A stretch of 64,000 bases of DNA from Halobacillus karajensis (GTDB taxonomy: Bacteria > Bacillota > Bacilli > Bacillales > Halobacillaceae), in assembly GCF_900108515.1 (NCBI RefSeq), contig NZ_FNWW01000002.1, positions 248,001-312,000 of the forward strand, read 5' to 3'. The position numbers were made by a program, and so were the translations under genes. This document shows positions 37,687 through 46,960 of this stretch, one piece after another. Position 1 is the stretch's first letter; each line of letters opens with the position of its first letter. Under the pieces are notes generated by a model. It was not told the origin of the DNA. It worked only from the letters and a program-made list of their open reading frames with translations, and did not search any database.

Positions 37687-38574
37687 ATGAAAGTGGACGG
37701 TGTTTTTTCTGGTGGAGGCGTAAAAGCCTTGGCATTTATCGGAGCACTTGAAGAACTGGAAGATCGGGGTTATTCATTTAGTCGTGTTGCAGGAACCTCT
37801 GCTGGTGCGATACTTGCTAGTTTGACAGCTGCTGGGTTTTCAGCAAAGGAACTTAAAGAACGTTTAAAGTCCCTATCTTTTTTAAGTTTAGTTGATGTCC
37901 CGCTGTCAGACCGTCTATTTCCCTTCATGAAGTGGCTTCTTTTGTATTATCGAATGGGTTTATATAGAGGGAACCAGCTGGAAACCGTCCTTGAGCACTG
38001 GCTGGGTGAAAAAGGGGTCCGTACGTTTGCGGATATCCCAAAAGGAGCATTGAAAGTGATCTGTTCAGACTTGACGCTTGGAAGAATTGTTGTCATCCCC
38101 GATGATTTGAAAAAGGTATATGGCATTGATCCAGCTACTTTTTCAGTAGCGAAGGCGGTTAGAATGAGCTCGGGGCTTCCTTATTTCTTTTTTCCAGTAA
38201 AAATTCATGGCAAGCGCGGTAAATCTGTAATCGTCGATGGTGGTGTATTAAGTAACTTTCCACTTTGGATTTGGGAAAAGAAAGATGGTTGCCGAACTAG
38301 ACCGGTGATTGGTATGAAACTTAGTGATGAACCGGATAAATTGCCAGAACAGAGAATAAAAAATGCCATTCAAATGTTTCATGCTTTGTTCAAGACCATG
38401 CAACAAGCGCATGATTCCAGATATATTTCAAAGACTTTGAGTAAAGACATCATCTTTATACCAGTGAATAATGTGGAGACCATTGATTTTGCAATGAGTG
38501 AAAAAGAAAAAGAAGCATTAATGGACCTTGGGCGTGAACATGCCAGTAAATTTTTACGAAGGTGGTCCCGATGA
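37687..38574 (+). CDS. yqhO: Patatin-like phospholipase YqhO
   Basis: Serine lipid hydrolase with a Ser-Asp dyad. 295 residues from ATG 37687. The oxyanion loop is SGGGVKA, the nucleophile lies in GTSAG, and the catalytic Asp is in VDGGVLSNFPL. The substrate is unknown. The ribosome site (GGGGTG) is weak. The in-frame extension to 37606 has no support. The converging yqhP shares its terminator. Confidence 0.9.
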   Translation: MKVDGVFSGGGVKALAFIGALEELEDRGYSFSRVAGTSAGAILASLTAAGFSAKELKERLKSLSFLSLVDVPLSDRLFPFMKWLLLYYRMGLYRGNQLETVLEHWLGEKGVRTFADIPKGALKVICSDLTLGRIVVIPDDLKKVYGIDPATFSVAKAVRMSSGLPYFFFPVKIHGKRGKSVIVDGGVLSNFPLWIWEKKDGCRTRPVIGMKLSDEPDKLPEQRIKNAIQMFHALFKTMQQAHDSRYISKTLSKDIIFIPVNNVETIDFAMSEKEKEALMDLGREHASKFLRRWSR

Positions 38575-38597
38575 TGCAGATATAAGTGGAAATAAAG

Positions 38598-38632
38598 AAA
38601 ATCGAGCCATTAAAAAGTGGCTCGATTTTTTC
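38598..38632 (+). terminator. Bidirectional terminator between yqhO and yqhP
   Basis: ATCGAGCCA 38601-38609 pairs with TGGCTCGAT 38618-38626, with A/T tracts on both sides. The stop codon of yqhP is inside the loop. Confidence 0.82.
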
Positions 38633-39017
38633 CTTTGCTCTTATTTCCCTCGATCACGCGAAGTTGAGGCCCATTCGCCCGTTTCCGGTTTTTACGTCCA
38701 AGTGATGAAGCCTTTGTCTGCGTTTTAGGCAGAGGGTTTTTTTTGACTGCTGGTGTAGGCTGCTTATATTTTTGTTTTGATTGTTTAACTGCTTGCTTAT
38801 ACTTTTTCATCTCATTTCGTGTACCACCAGCGCCCCCACCGAAACCACGCCTGCGGAGGAAGAAAAAGTAGATTGCTCCATAAAGGAGAGCGGCAATTCC
38901 GATCATCATGACGATCGAAGTTAAAAAGCCTGTCGTATTCGTGAAAAGTTGAATACCAACAAAGAAGACGGCTAAACCGATCAATGTATAAATGACAGGA
39001 GTCATCCAATTACGCAT
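38610..39017 (-). CDS. yqhP: SA1362/YqhP family membrane protein
   Basis: 135 residues: two membrane helices (about 8-25 and 31-51) and a long basic, disordered tail rich in Lys, Gln and Pro. The function is unknown. Conserved next to yqhO in Bacillaceae. Start ATG on the minus strand with a GGAGGAAAA site. Confidence 0.8.
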   Translation of the reverse strand: MRNWMTPVIYTLIGLAVFFVGIQLFTNTTGFLTSIVMMIGIAALLYGAIYFFFLRRRGFGGGAGGTRNEMKKYKQAVKQSKQKYKQPTPAVKKNPLPKTQTKASSLGRKNRKRANGPQLRVIEGNKSKGKNRATF

Positions 39018-39365
39018 GATATTTTTCCTCCCTTCTGATATTGGTCGACTATGAATATCTAATTATTGAATTATACCCTTATTTCAACATTTTCCTCATC
39101 GGGTGCGGCTGATTATAAGTTTATATAGGCTATTTAAAATTGTTTCCCCTTATAGAATAAAATATGCAGAACGAATCCTGATTTTGTAGGGGAAAAGAGT
39201 ACTATTAGTAAACTCTTTCCTTCATATTAGTTTCTTTAAACCCTTGAATACTAAAAAATGGGTGGGCTTTTATTTTACAACAAATGGTGATGAAGAACTA
39301 GCCTATCTCCTGAAATGAGCATGAAAAAATTGGTGTTGGTTAAAATGAAATTAGAGGTGATAAAG
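39018..39365. other. Intergenic region without a recognisable gene
   Basis: 348 bases between divergent yqhP and yqhR. The only structure seen is an imperfect hairpin at 39191-39220 (GGAAAAGAGT/AACTCTTTCC with one bulge). In B. subtilis yqhQ lies here; no remnant of it is visible. Confidence 0.6.
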
Positions 39366-39881
39366 ATGGCTGATAAGCAAAAAGATCAAAGACAACAGGA
39401 ACCACAACAAAGCGTGTTAGCAAAAGCGATGATTACGGGATTCACTGGAGGGGTTTTATGGAGTGGATTAGGAGCGATCGCTTATTATTTTAACTTTACT
39501 GAAGTTTCGTCTGCTTCCTTCATTTTTCGATCATTCTGGCAGACAGATTGGACGGGGACCTGGCTCGCCGAGATATTAGCTGTTCTAATTGTTGGGATTT
39601 TATCATTAGGGACTGCGCTTTTGTATTATTTAGTATTGAAAAAGAGAAATGGCATTTGGCCTGGAGTCTTCTTTGGCCTAGGGCTATGGGCGTTCGTTTT
39701 TTTATTATTGACTCCGATATTTCCAGCCATTCCAACATTCTTGGAACTTAACAGTGATACATGGGTAACAACCGTCTGTTTGTTCATTTTATATGGAGTA
39801 TTCATTGGGTATTCCATCTCTTATGAATATAGAGAGTTTAATGAGACATTGAATTCTTATTCAAATGAAGGGAGAATATGA
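39366..39881 (+). CDS. yqhR: YqhR family membrane protein
   Basis: 171 residues: a polar Gln-rich N-terminus, then four membrane helices (about 25-45, 65-90, 97-118, 133-152). The function is unknown. ATG 39366 follows AGAGGTGAT; the longer frame from 39315 lacks a ribosome site. First gene of a run with aroQ, the aminopeptidase gene and efp. Confidence 0.82.
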   Translation: MADKQKDQRQQEPQQSVLAKAMITGFTGGVLWSGLGAIAYYFNFTEVSSASFIFRSFWQTDWTGTWLAEILAVLIVGILSLGTALLYYLVLKKRNGIWPGVFFGLGLWAFVFLLLTPIFPAIPTFLELNSDTWVTTVCLFILYGVFIGYSISYEYREFNETLNSYSNEGRI

Positions 39882-39924
39882 TAAACTTTAAGTGTATGAC
39901 AATTTTGGAAATGGTGGGATCGGA

Positions 39925-40386
39925 ATGGGGACAAAGCGGCTTTTTTTAGTCAATGGGCCAAACCTAAATATGCTGGGTAGGAGAGAGCCGGATACGTATG
40001 GCAATAAATCTCTTGAGGATGTAGTGAAGCTCGTAGAAGAGACGGCTGGTGAAAGCGAGTTTGAGATAACAACTTTCCAGTCCAATCATGAAGGGGACCT
40101 CGTTGATTGGATCCAGAGGGCTGAAGAGGAAGCAGATGGAATTATTCTAAACCCGGCTGCTTATACGCATACAAGTATAGCTCTGCGCGATGCCATAAGT
40201 GCAATCTCTAAACCGGTCGTAGAAATTCATATTTCCAATGTCCATGCACGAGAAGCGTTCCGCCATACCTCTATACTTGCTCCTGTTTGTTCAGGTCAAG
40301 TGGTTGGATTTGGTATTGATGGCTATCGTTTAGCTACATTGGGGATGATTCAAAAGATAGAAAGTGAAGGGAGAAATGATTCATGA
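39925..40386 (+). CDS. aroQ: Type II 3-dehydroquinate dehydratase
   Basis: Third step of the shikimate pathway: removes water from 3-dehydroquinate. 153 residues from ATG 39925 with NGPNLNMLGRREP, the catalytic Tyr25-type region, NPAAYTHTSIALRDA and EIHISNVHARE with the catalytic His. The in-frame GTG at 39892 is an alternative start. Its stop overlaps the next ATG (ATGA). Confidence 0.93.
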   Translation: MGTKRLFLVNGPNLNMLGRREPDTYGNKSLEDVVKLVEETAGESEFEITTFQSNHEGDLVDWIQRAEEEADGIILNPAAYTHTSIALRDAISAISKPVVEIHISNVHAREAFRHTSILAPVCSGQVVGFGIDGYRLATLGMIQKIESEGRNDS

Positions 40387-41444
40387 GTAAACTTTCAAAT
40401 CTAAGAAAAGCAATAGCTTCAGAGGAATTAGACGGCCTTTTGATCATGAGCCCAAAAAACAGAAGATATGTTTCTGGGTTTGTCGGATCCGCGGGTGCCC
40501 TCCTAGTGACAACAAAAGAAGCTGTACTCATTACTGATTTTCGTTATACGGAACAGGCGGCTGAACAGGCGAAAGAGTTTGACATCGTTGAACATAAAAC
40601 GCCAATGCCGCAAGCGGTAGCTGAGAAAGCATCAGAACTAGGGTTGGAGCGCATTGGTTTTGAGAAAGATCATGTTACTTACACACTTTTTGAACAATAC
40701 AAAGAAGTTTTAAAGGCAGAACTTGTCCCAACATCAGGCATGGTTGAAAAATTACGCTTGATTAAGACGGACGAGGAGATTAGTATATTAAAGGATGCCG
40801 TTAAGATTGCTGATGATGCTTTTGAACATATCCTCGGTTACATAAAGCCTGGTGTAAAAGAAATTGATGTATCAAATGAACTTGAATTTTTTATGAGAAA
40901 ACAAGGAGCAACTTCTTCCAGTTTCGATATTATCGTAGCATCAGGCTATCGTTCTGCTCTCCCGCACGGGGTCGCTTCTGGAAAAGAAATTCAGTCTGGG
41001 GAACTAGTAACCCTTGACTTTGGTGCGCTTTACAAAGGGTATTGTTCCGATATTACAAGAACTGTGGCTGTGGGTGAAATCAATGATGAATTGAAGAATA
41101 TTTATAGTACAGTTTTACAAGCTCAGTTAAAAGGAATGGAAGGGATAAAAGAAGGCATTACCGGCAAGGAAGCGGATGCATTGACACGTGATTATATTAA
41201 GGACAAAGGTTATGGCGAGTATTTTGGTCATTCGACTGGTCATGGAATAGGTCTTGATGTCCATGAAGGTCCAGGGCTTTCATTCCGTTCGGATGTTACA
41301 CTTCAAGAAGGTATGGTCGTTACGGTCGAACCGGGTATTTATATACCTGAGGTAGGTGGTTGTCGAATCGAAGATGATACCATTGTTACGAAGACAGGCA
41401 ACGAGCGGTTAAGCAAGTCTACTAAAGAATTAATCACGTTGTAA
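40383..41444 (+). CDS. yqhT: M24 Xaa-Pro aminopeptidase (YqhT)
   Basis: Cytoplasmic metallopeptidase that removes the first residue when proline is second. 353 residues: an N-terminal creatinase-like domain (about 1-125) and a pita-bread catalytic domain. The metal ligands are visible in LDFGALYKGYCSDITRT, GHSTGHGIGLDVHEGP, TVEPGIY and RIEDDTIV. It overlaps aroQ by 4 bases and lies 18 bases before efp, the conserved pairing of a Pro peptidase with EF-P. Confidence 0.93.
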   Translation: MSKLSNLRKAIASEELDGLLIMSPKNRRYVSGFVGSAGALLVTTKEAVLITDFRYTEQAAEQAKEFDIVEHKTPMPQAVAEKASELGLERIGFEKDHVTYTLFEQYKEVLKAELVPTSGMVEKLRLIKTDEEISILKDAVKIADDAFEHILGYIKPGVKEIDVSNELEFFMRKQGATSSSFDIIVASGYRSALPHGVASGKEIQSGELVTLDFGALYKGYCSDITRTVAVGEINDELKNIYSTVLQAQLKGMEGIKEGITGKEADALTRDYIKDKGYGEYFGHSTGHGIGLDVHEGPGLSFRSDVTLQEGMVVTVEPGIYIPEVGGCRIEDDTIVTKTGNERLSKSTKELITL

Positions 41445-41462
41445 TTTAAAGGAGGAACTTAA

Positions 41463-42020
41463 ATGATTTCAGTAAACGATTTTCGTACAGGTTTAACAAT
41501 TGAAGTGGATGGTGATATCTGGCAGGTCATGGATTTCCAGCATGTAAAGCCAGGGAAGGGAGCCGCATTTGTCCGTTCCAAACTTCGTAATCTTCGAAAC
41601 GGTAATATTCAGGAAAAAACATTCCGCGGCGGTGAAAAAGTAGAACGTGCCCATATTGAAAATCGTAAAATGCAGTATCTATATGCAAACGGTGATATGC
41701 ATGCGTTCATGGATATGGAAACTTATGAACAAGTGGAAATTCCAACGGCGACCATTCAAGAGCAGTTAAACTACTTGAAAGAAAATATGGAAGTACAAAT
41801 TCAATCTTATGAAGGCGAAACCATCGGCGTGGAATTACCGAAAAACGTGGAACTTGAAGTAACTGAGACAGAACCTGGGATCAAAGGGGATACAGCTAGT
41901 GGCGGGACGAAGCCAGCTACTCTTGAAACAGGATTAACAGTTCAAGTTCCTTTCTTCATTAACGAAGGGGAAGTATTAGTAATTAGTACCACAGATGGTA
42001 AATACGTTTCTCGTGCATAA
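41463..42020 (+). CDS. efp: Translation elongation factor P
   Basis: Relieves ribosomes stalled at polyproline stretches. 185 residues, three beta-barrel domains. The loop [14 protein letters not shown] carries the lysine (Lys32) that is modified in Bacillus. The C-terminus ends in [10 protein letters not shown] as in the family. ATG after AAAGGAGG. A terminator follows. Confidence 0.96.
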   Translation: MISVNDFRTGLTIEVDGDIWQVMDFQHVKPGKGAAFVRSKLRNLRNGNIQEKTFRGGEKVERAHIENRKMQYLYANGDMHAFMDMETYEQVEIPTATIQEQLNYLKENMEVQIQSYEGETIGVELPKNVELEVTETEPGIKGDTASGGTKPATLETGLTVQVPFFINEGEVLVISTTDGKYVSRA

Positions 42021-42030
42021 ATAAACAATT

Positions 42031-42066
42031 AGAACTTGTCCCCTTCGGGGATGAGTTCTTTTTTTT
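42031..42066 (+). terminator. Terminator of the yqhR-efp run
   Basis: A 13-bp stem (42031-42043 with 42047-42059, two G-T pairs) around a TTC(G) loop, then eight T. Confidence 0.88.
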
Positions 42067-42443
42067 GGACGAACTTATGTCAGTATAGAGATTATCGACA
42101 ACATCAACGCGTTCCCTCTCGAGGTCTAAAGCAATCGGGGGTGGAGGCCCTAATCTCGATTATGATCACCCAACTTCTAGAATGGTCCGTACCGAAAATC
42201 TAGGATTAACCTTTTTCTAAATATCCCCTGCAACTCATATAGATAGTTATGATCTAAATGAGCATAAATTTGATGATTAAACATATTTGTAATTAAGAAT
42301 TTATAATGAATGAAAACGTCTATTCCCCTCTATTAACCACTCTATTCTCTCTCTTAAAATCTTCTAGTTTTATATTCTTTCATAGTCATAAGCGGGCAAG
42401 AGGAACATACATATGAAGTAAACCTAATAAAGGAGTAAAAAGG
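42067..42443 (+). promoter_or_regulatory. Intergenic region with sigma-E promoter of spoIIIA
   Basis: No gene is seen (yqhV of B. subtilis is missing). GTCATAA at 42385-42391 and CATACATA at 42406-42413, 14 bases apart, fit the sigma-E consensus, so the spoIIIA operon should be expressed in the mother cell. Confidence 0.7.
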
Positions 42444-43421
42444 ATGAAGGAGATTATACGATTGTTTCCACCCTCTATCCAACGCCTCTTAAAAAAAGAG
42501 GTGTGTTGGAAGAGTGTACAGGAAATCCGTCTGAGAATCGGTCGATCGATAGAGGTTCTTGAGAGCACACAGTATAGGTCGATTCATAACACAGGGATGA
42601 CGGCAGAAAATCTATCTTTCGTCTTAAACCAGATCAGTCAGTTTTCGCTTTACAGGTTCAAAGATGAACTGAAAGAAGGGTTTATCACGATAGAAGGTGG
42701 CCATAGGGTGGGGTTGGCAGGAAAGGCAAACACTCATCAGGATCATGTGGAAACACTAAAACACATTTCCTTTATGAATATTCGGGTGGCAAAATCCACA
42801 CCAGGACAAGTCAAACAACTTATTCCTTATCTTAATACATCGGGGCAGTGGCTAAGTACGATGGTTATCGGACCTCCCCATTCGGGAAAGACAACGTTGC
42901 TGCGTGAAATAGCTCGTTACATTGGATCGGATAATCCCAATAATCTGGCATCAAAAGTTGCCATTGTGGACGAGCGTTCAGAAATTGCTGCAAGTACGAG
43001 GGGGGTACCGCAGCTGGATGTTGGATTCAGGACGGATGTCATGGATGCCTGTCCGAAGGCAGAAGGAATGATGATGATGATTCGCTCGATGTCACCAGAA
43101 GTTTTGGTTGTTGATGAAATCGGTGGGATGAAAGATGCGGAAGCATTAAGAGAAGCAACTTACACGGGTGTGGAAGTGATCTGTAGTGTTCATGGTCATA
43201 ATTTTGCAAGTGTAAAGAAGCGCCCTTCTATAAAACAGCTGATCGAGGAAGAAGTTTTTAAAAGGTACATTGTTTTAGATCGGCTATCTCCTGAAAATCA
43301 AGGAGGGTGCAAGGTCTTAGATCAATCAGGACAAGCACTTGCTCAATGGAAGGGGAGAGATTTGAATGCAGTGGATCGGAGCGGTCATCATATTGACCGT
43401 CACTACATGGGCCGGGTTTGA
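42444..43421 (+). CDS. spoIIIAA: Stage III sporulation protein AA (secretion ATPase-like)
   Basis: Mother-cell ATPase of the SpoIIIA-SpoIIQ channel that feeds the forespore. 325 residues with Walker A GPPHSGKTT (non-standard Pro-His within the loop) and Walker B VLVVDEIG; related to type II/IV secretion ATPases. It is about 18 residues longer than B. subtilis SpoIIIAA and overlaps spoIIIAB by 56 bases. ATG after AAAGGAG. Confidence 0.93.
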   Translation: MKEIIRLFPPSIQRLLKKEVCWKSVQEIRLRIGRSIEVLESTQYRSIHNTGMTAENLSFVLNQISQFSLYRFKDELKEGFITIEGGHRVGLAGKANTHQDHVETLKHISFMNIRVAKSTPGQVKQLIPYLNTSGQWLSTMVIGPPHSGKTTLLREIARYIGSDNPNNLASKVAIVDERSEIAASTRGVPQLDVGFRTDVMDACPKAEGMMMMIRSMSPEVLVVDEIGGMKDAEALREATYTGVEVICSVHGHNFASVKKRPSIKQLIEEEVFKRYIVLDRLSPENQGGCKVLDQSGQALAQWKGRDLNAVDRSGHHIDRHYMGRV

Positions 43422-43875
43422 CATGGCTTCGCGATTTAAGAAACGGCCGGGGCATATTCGGCAATGGAAAAATGCCTTACAAATGATAGAAGCGGAAATG
43501 GTATATGGACAATCTTCACTCCTAGAAGTATGCGAAAACCTTTCCACCCATTTGCCAAAGCCGATTCAGTCATTCTTCGTAGGAATTTTGAAAGAAGAAG
43601 GGGTCTGGGATGATTTCTTCTCGTTGTGGTCTACACAATTAAAAAAACATTGGACGATGAATGCTATGACCAAAAATGAATTAGAAATATTGATGCAGTT
43701 CGGGCGAACGCTCGGCCAGCACGACTTAGAACAGCAACAGAAACAGATTCAATTAACCATTCACCACCTTGATCGTGAGTTGCATGATGCTTTAGAAGTT
43801 GGTGATCAATATCAAAAGATGGCCAAAGGGATGGGTGTCTTAAGTGGGTTGCTTGTGATCATTTTAATTATTTAA
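43366..43875 (+). CDS. spoIIIAB: Stage III sporulation protein AB
   Basis: GspF-like membrane component of the SpoIIIA channel. 169 residues with an N-terminal and a C-terminal membrane helix (WIGAVIILTVTTWAG and GVLSGLLVIILII) and a helical domain between. ATG after AAGGGGAGAG, within the end of spoIIIAA. Confidence 0.92.
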   Translation: MQWIGAVIILTVTTWAGFDMASRFKKRPGHIRQWKNALQMIEAEMVYGQSSLLEVCENLSTHLPKPIQSFFVGILKEEGVWDDFFSLWSTQLKKHWTMNAMTKNELEILMQFGRTLGQHDLEQQQKQIQLTIHHLDRELHDALEVGDQYQKMAKGMGVLSGLLVIILII

Positions 43876-43923
43876 AAGTTCTGTGAATACATGATTAGAG
43901 TTTTTAAAGGGGGAAGAGGCATT

Positions 43924-44130
43924 GTGCTCCAAGATGCAACGATATTATTTCAAATAGCTGGTGTCGGAATTATTGTGGCGATGATTCACAGCATCTTAAA
44001 GCAGATGGGCAAAGAAGAAATTGCCCAAGCCGTGACTTTGACAGGATTTATCATTGTGCTATTTATCGTCCTGCATCGTTTAGCTGACCTATTTCAACAA
44101 ATTAAATCTGTTTTTCTTTATCAGGGGTAG
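43924..44130 (+). CDS. spoIIIAC: Stage III sporulation protein AC
   Basis: 68-residue membrane protein with two helices (LFQIAGVGIIVAMIHSIL and the second near 40-58). I chose GTG 43924, which gives the same length as B. subtilis SpoIIIAC and follows AAAGGGGGAAGAGG; the frame is open back to 43891. 3 bases before spoIIIAD. Confidence 0.9.
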   Translation: MLQDATILFQIAGVGIIVAMIHSILKQMGKEEIAQAVTLTGFIIVLFIVLHRLADLFQQIKSVFLYQG

Positions 44131-44133
44131 TCC

Positions 44134-44526
44134 ATGGATATTATTCAAATCGTTTCATTAGGATTAGTGGCGACCTTGCTGATTTTGCTATTGAAGGAAT
44201 ATAAATCATCGGTTGCCTTTCTGCTCCTTCTATTCACGGTCATCATTTTATTTTTAACGATTCTCGATCAGGTCAAACATATCTTTCAATTGCTTTCATA
44301 CATGGCGGATAAGGCACAAGTAGAACCGATGTACTTCAAAACGATTTTGAAAATTATCGGAATAGCTTATATCGCTGAATTTGGCGCTCAACTAATCAGA
44401 GATGCTGGTTTAAATTCACTGGCATCAAAGGTGGAGCTTGCAGGTAAGCTGTTCATCTTGATGCTTGCCATTCCAATCGTTACAGCGGTGATCGAGACTA
44501 TCCTTAATTTTATTCCAGGTGCATAG
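44134..44526 (+). CDS. spoIIIAD: Stage III sporulation protein AD
   Basis: 130-residue membrane protein, paralogous to SpoIIIAC in its C-terminal half, with about four helices. Part of the membrane base of the feeding channel. ATG directly after spoIIIAC; AGGGGT serves as the ribosome site. Confidence 0.92.
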   Translation: MDIIQIVSLGLVATLLILLLKEYKSSVAFLLLLFTVIILFLTILDQVKHIFQLLSYMADKAQVEPMYFKTILKIIGIAYIAEFGAQLIRDAGLNSLASKVELAGKLFILMLAIPIVTAVIETILNFIPGA

Positions 44527-44546
44527 CAAAGGTGGGGAGGGATGCC

Positions 44547-45713
44547 ATGAAACGAATATTGTTCTTTTGCTTCATTGTCATAGGATGTTTATGTTCTCCA
44601 TTAGTCGCAGCCGCTTCCCCCTCCACACCTGAATCTGAGCCATCCTTACTTGATCATGTGACAACAGAGGAATTGGAGGAGAATTGGAATGACTTAAATC
44701 AACAGTATGGAGACTATTTGCCTACTTTTCATACAAATGACTTCCGGGAGTTTATACAAAGTGAAGGTTCTGTTGAGTCTTCCGATTGGTTCTCCGGTAT
44801 CTTAGAATTTTTTTTACATGAATTACTTCTGAACGGTAAACTTCTCGCATCACTGTTGTTTCTTACATTGTTCAGCACGCTTCTTCATTCCGTACAGTCT
44901 GCATTTGAAAATTCCGTAGTCAGTAAAATTGCCTACATGGTGGTTTATTTAGTTTTATTAACGCTCGCCTTGGAAAGTTTCCGGCATGTGATTGAATACA
45001 CACTTGGAGCAATAGAACGAATGAGCAGCTTCATGATTGGATTGATTCCATTATTGCTAGGCATTATGGCTTCATTCAGTCATTTGATGTCGATATCCTT
45101 TTTTCATCCTATTATCATTGCTCTTGTCCAATCTAGCGGTCTTTTAGTGAAGTATCTGCTGATCCCTTTGTTTGCTTCTTCTGCCCTTCTCCTGATTGTT
45201 GGAAGTTTAAATGAAACCTACAAGGTTGATCAGCTTGCTGAACTATTAAGAAAAGCCGGAATGGCGATTATGGGAGTTTTTTTAACAGTTTTTTTAGGTG
45301 TTATTTCTGTCCAAGGGACGGTTACAGCTGTCCAAGATGGGATCACAATGAAAACCGCTCGCTTTGTAACAGGAAACTTTGTACCAGTGGTTGGGAGGTT
45401 ATTTACAGACGCAACGGATACGATTCTTGGGGCTTCCCTTGTGTTAAAGAACACTTTGGGAATTGCAGGGGTCGTCATATTATTGGGCATTGCTGTATTT
45501 CCTGCCATTAAAGTATTAGCTATAGCCATTATCTATAAAATTGCGGCCGCATTGCTGCAACCTCTTGGAGATGGTCCAGTCATCCAAGCAATGGATGTTG
45601 TCAGCCGGCATATTCTTTATATATTCGCTGCTTTATTAATGGTATCTATGATGTTCTTTCTCGTTATTGTCATTATGGTAGCGGCGAGTAACATTACTAT
45701 GATGGTCAGATAG
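44547..45713 (+). CDS. spoIIIAE: Stage III sporulation protein AE
   Basis: Large membrane protein of the SpoIIIA channel. 388 residues with a signal peptide (to about residue 23, VAAASP), an acidic external segment, then about seven to eight membrane helices in the second half. ATG 44547 follows GGGGAGG; the in-frame GTG at 44532 lies in the ribosome site. Confidence 0.92.
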   Translation: MKRILFFCFIVIGCLCSPLVAAASPSTPESEPSLLDHVTTEELEENWNDLNQQYGDYLPTFHTNDFREFIQSEGSVESSDWFSGILEFFLHELLLNGKLLASLLFLTLFSTLLHSVQSAFENSVVSKIAYMVVYLVLLTLALESFRHVIEYTLGAIERMSSFMIGLIPLLLGIMASFSHLMSISFFHPIIIALVQSSGLLVKYLLIPLFASSALLLIVGSLNETYKVDQLAELLRKAGMAIMGVFLTVFLGVISVQGTVTAVQDGITMKTARFVTGNFVPVVGRLFTDATDTILGASLVLKNTLGIAGVVILLGIAVFPAIKVLAIAIIYKIAAALLQPLGDGPVIQAMDVVSRHILYIFAALLMVSMMFFLVIVIMVAASNITMMVR

Positions 45714-45714
45714 G

Positions 45715-46326
45715 GTGGTGGACTTGGAGTATTTTATTGAATGGATCACTAAAATTGTATTGTTCCTTCTTTTAGCCATGATGGCAGACGCACTTCTGCC
45801 GTCTGGAGTCATGAAAAAGTATGCAAGGCTTGTCATGTCCATTCTGCTTTTGCTCATATTCTTAGGGCCGTTATTACAACTCTTAAACATTAACCCAGAG
45901 CGCCTTGTTCAACTAGCAGATAAGTCTATGCAACAACAATTAGATGCAGAAATGCTTGATGAAAGTGTGGAATCAAAGAAAAATGAAATACTTGAGGGAC
46001 AAGATGCATATAAATTAGAACAAGTTACGCAAGCACTTGCGGCAGAAATTGAGACACCACTCAAGGAAGAACAAAACCTGGTTCTCGTCGATGTGGCCAT
46101 GAGTTTCCATCAGGAACCTTACAGTTTGGAAACGTTGGACAAGCTGACCCTCACGCTTTCTCGGGAAAAACAAACCCAGTCAGTCGAAGATGTAAATATC
46201 TCGATCATGGATGAAACAGTGACAGAGGAGGAAGACCAAGATCCTGAATTGGTAAATTGGATTGCTGACTATCTCGACCTGGACAAAGAACAAATCAGTA
46301 TCCGCTGGGAGGATGAGGATGAATAA
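45715..46326 (+). CDS. spoIIIAF: Stage III sporulation protein AF
   Basis: 203 residues: two N-terminal membrane helices (about 7-28 and 35-56) and an acidic ring-building-like domain outside. Member of the SpoIIIA channel. The start is uncertain: GTG 45715 is used, but TTG 45724 would begin LEYFIEWIT nearer the B. subtilis form. It overlaps spoIIIAG by 8 bases. Confidence 0.88.
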   Translation: MVDLEYFIEWITKIVLFLLLAMMADALLPSGVMKKYARLVMSILLLLIFLGPLLQLLNINPERLVQLADKSMQQQLDAEMLDESVESKKNEILEGQDAYKLEQVTQALAAEIETPLKEEQNLVLVDVAMSFHQEPYSLETLDKLTLTLSREKQTQSVEDVNISIMDETVTEEEDQDPELVNWIADYLDLDKEQISIRWEDEDE

Positions 46327-46948
46327 ATGGTGGAACAAACTGACGGAACCTCTATCTAACAAAGAGGGGAGAAAGTTAAACAAGACAAAGTACCTTATCG
46401 CTATTGGAATTATCGGCGTACTGATCATTCTAACAAGCAATTGGTTTCAACCGAATGATCCACCGTCACCATCTCTTGAGAAAGGAAAGATTCAAAGTCA
46501 ATCTGAAGAGGGAGAATCCGCTTCACAAACCCCTGAAATGACTGATTCCATATCTCAACTTGAATCTGAATATGAAAAACAGCTGAAACCTCTTCTCGAA
46601 AATATTCAGGGTGTGGGCGCGGTGGACATCATGGTTAATTTATCATCGACACATAAAAAAGTGTACGACAAGAATTTAATCATAGGAAAACAAACAACGA
46701 AAGAAAACGATAAGAACGGAGGCGAAAGGGAAATTGAAGATTATTCGAAAGAACAGCAGCTAGTACTCGTCCGTCAAGGTGATCGCGAAGTTCCCCTCCT
46801 CACACAGACGTCTAAGCCTGATGTTAGTGGGGTGTTCGTAACAGCTGAGGGGGTCGATCAAATGCAGGTGAAAGAGTGGGTGGTCGAAGCTGTCTCCAGG
46901 GTGCTGGATGTTCCAACTCATAGGATTTCGGTTTTGCCTAAAAAATAA
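46319..46948 (+). CDS. spoIIIAG: Stage III sporulation protein AG (ring protein)
   Basis: Forms the large oligomeric ring of the feeding tube in the intermembrane space. 209 residues: one membrane helix (about 26-43), a Ser/Glu-rich linker, and a ring-building motif with a beta insertion (VGAVDIMVNLSS ... GVFVTAEGVDQMQVKEWVVEAVSRVL). ATG after GGGAGGATGAGG. Confidence 0.93.
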   Translation: MNKWWNKLTEPLSNKEGRKLNKTKYLIAIGIIGVLIILTSNWFQPNDPPSPSLEKGKIQSQSEEGESASQTPEMTDSISQLESEYEKQLKPLLENIQGVGAVDIMVNLSSTHKKVYDKNLIIGKQTTKENDKNGGEREIEDYSKEQQLVLVRQGDREVPLLTQTSKPDVSGVFVTAEGVDQMQVKEWVVEAVSRVLDVPTHRISVLPKK

Positions 46949-46960
46949 GGAGGGGTTACT

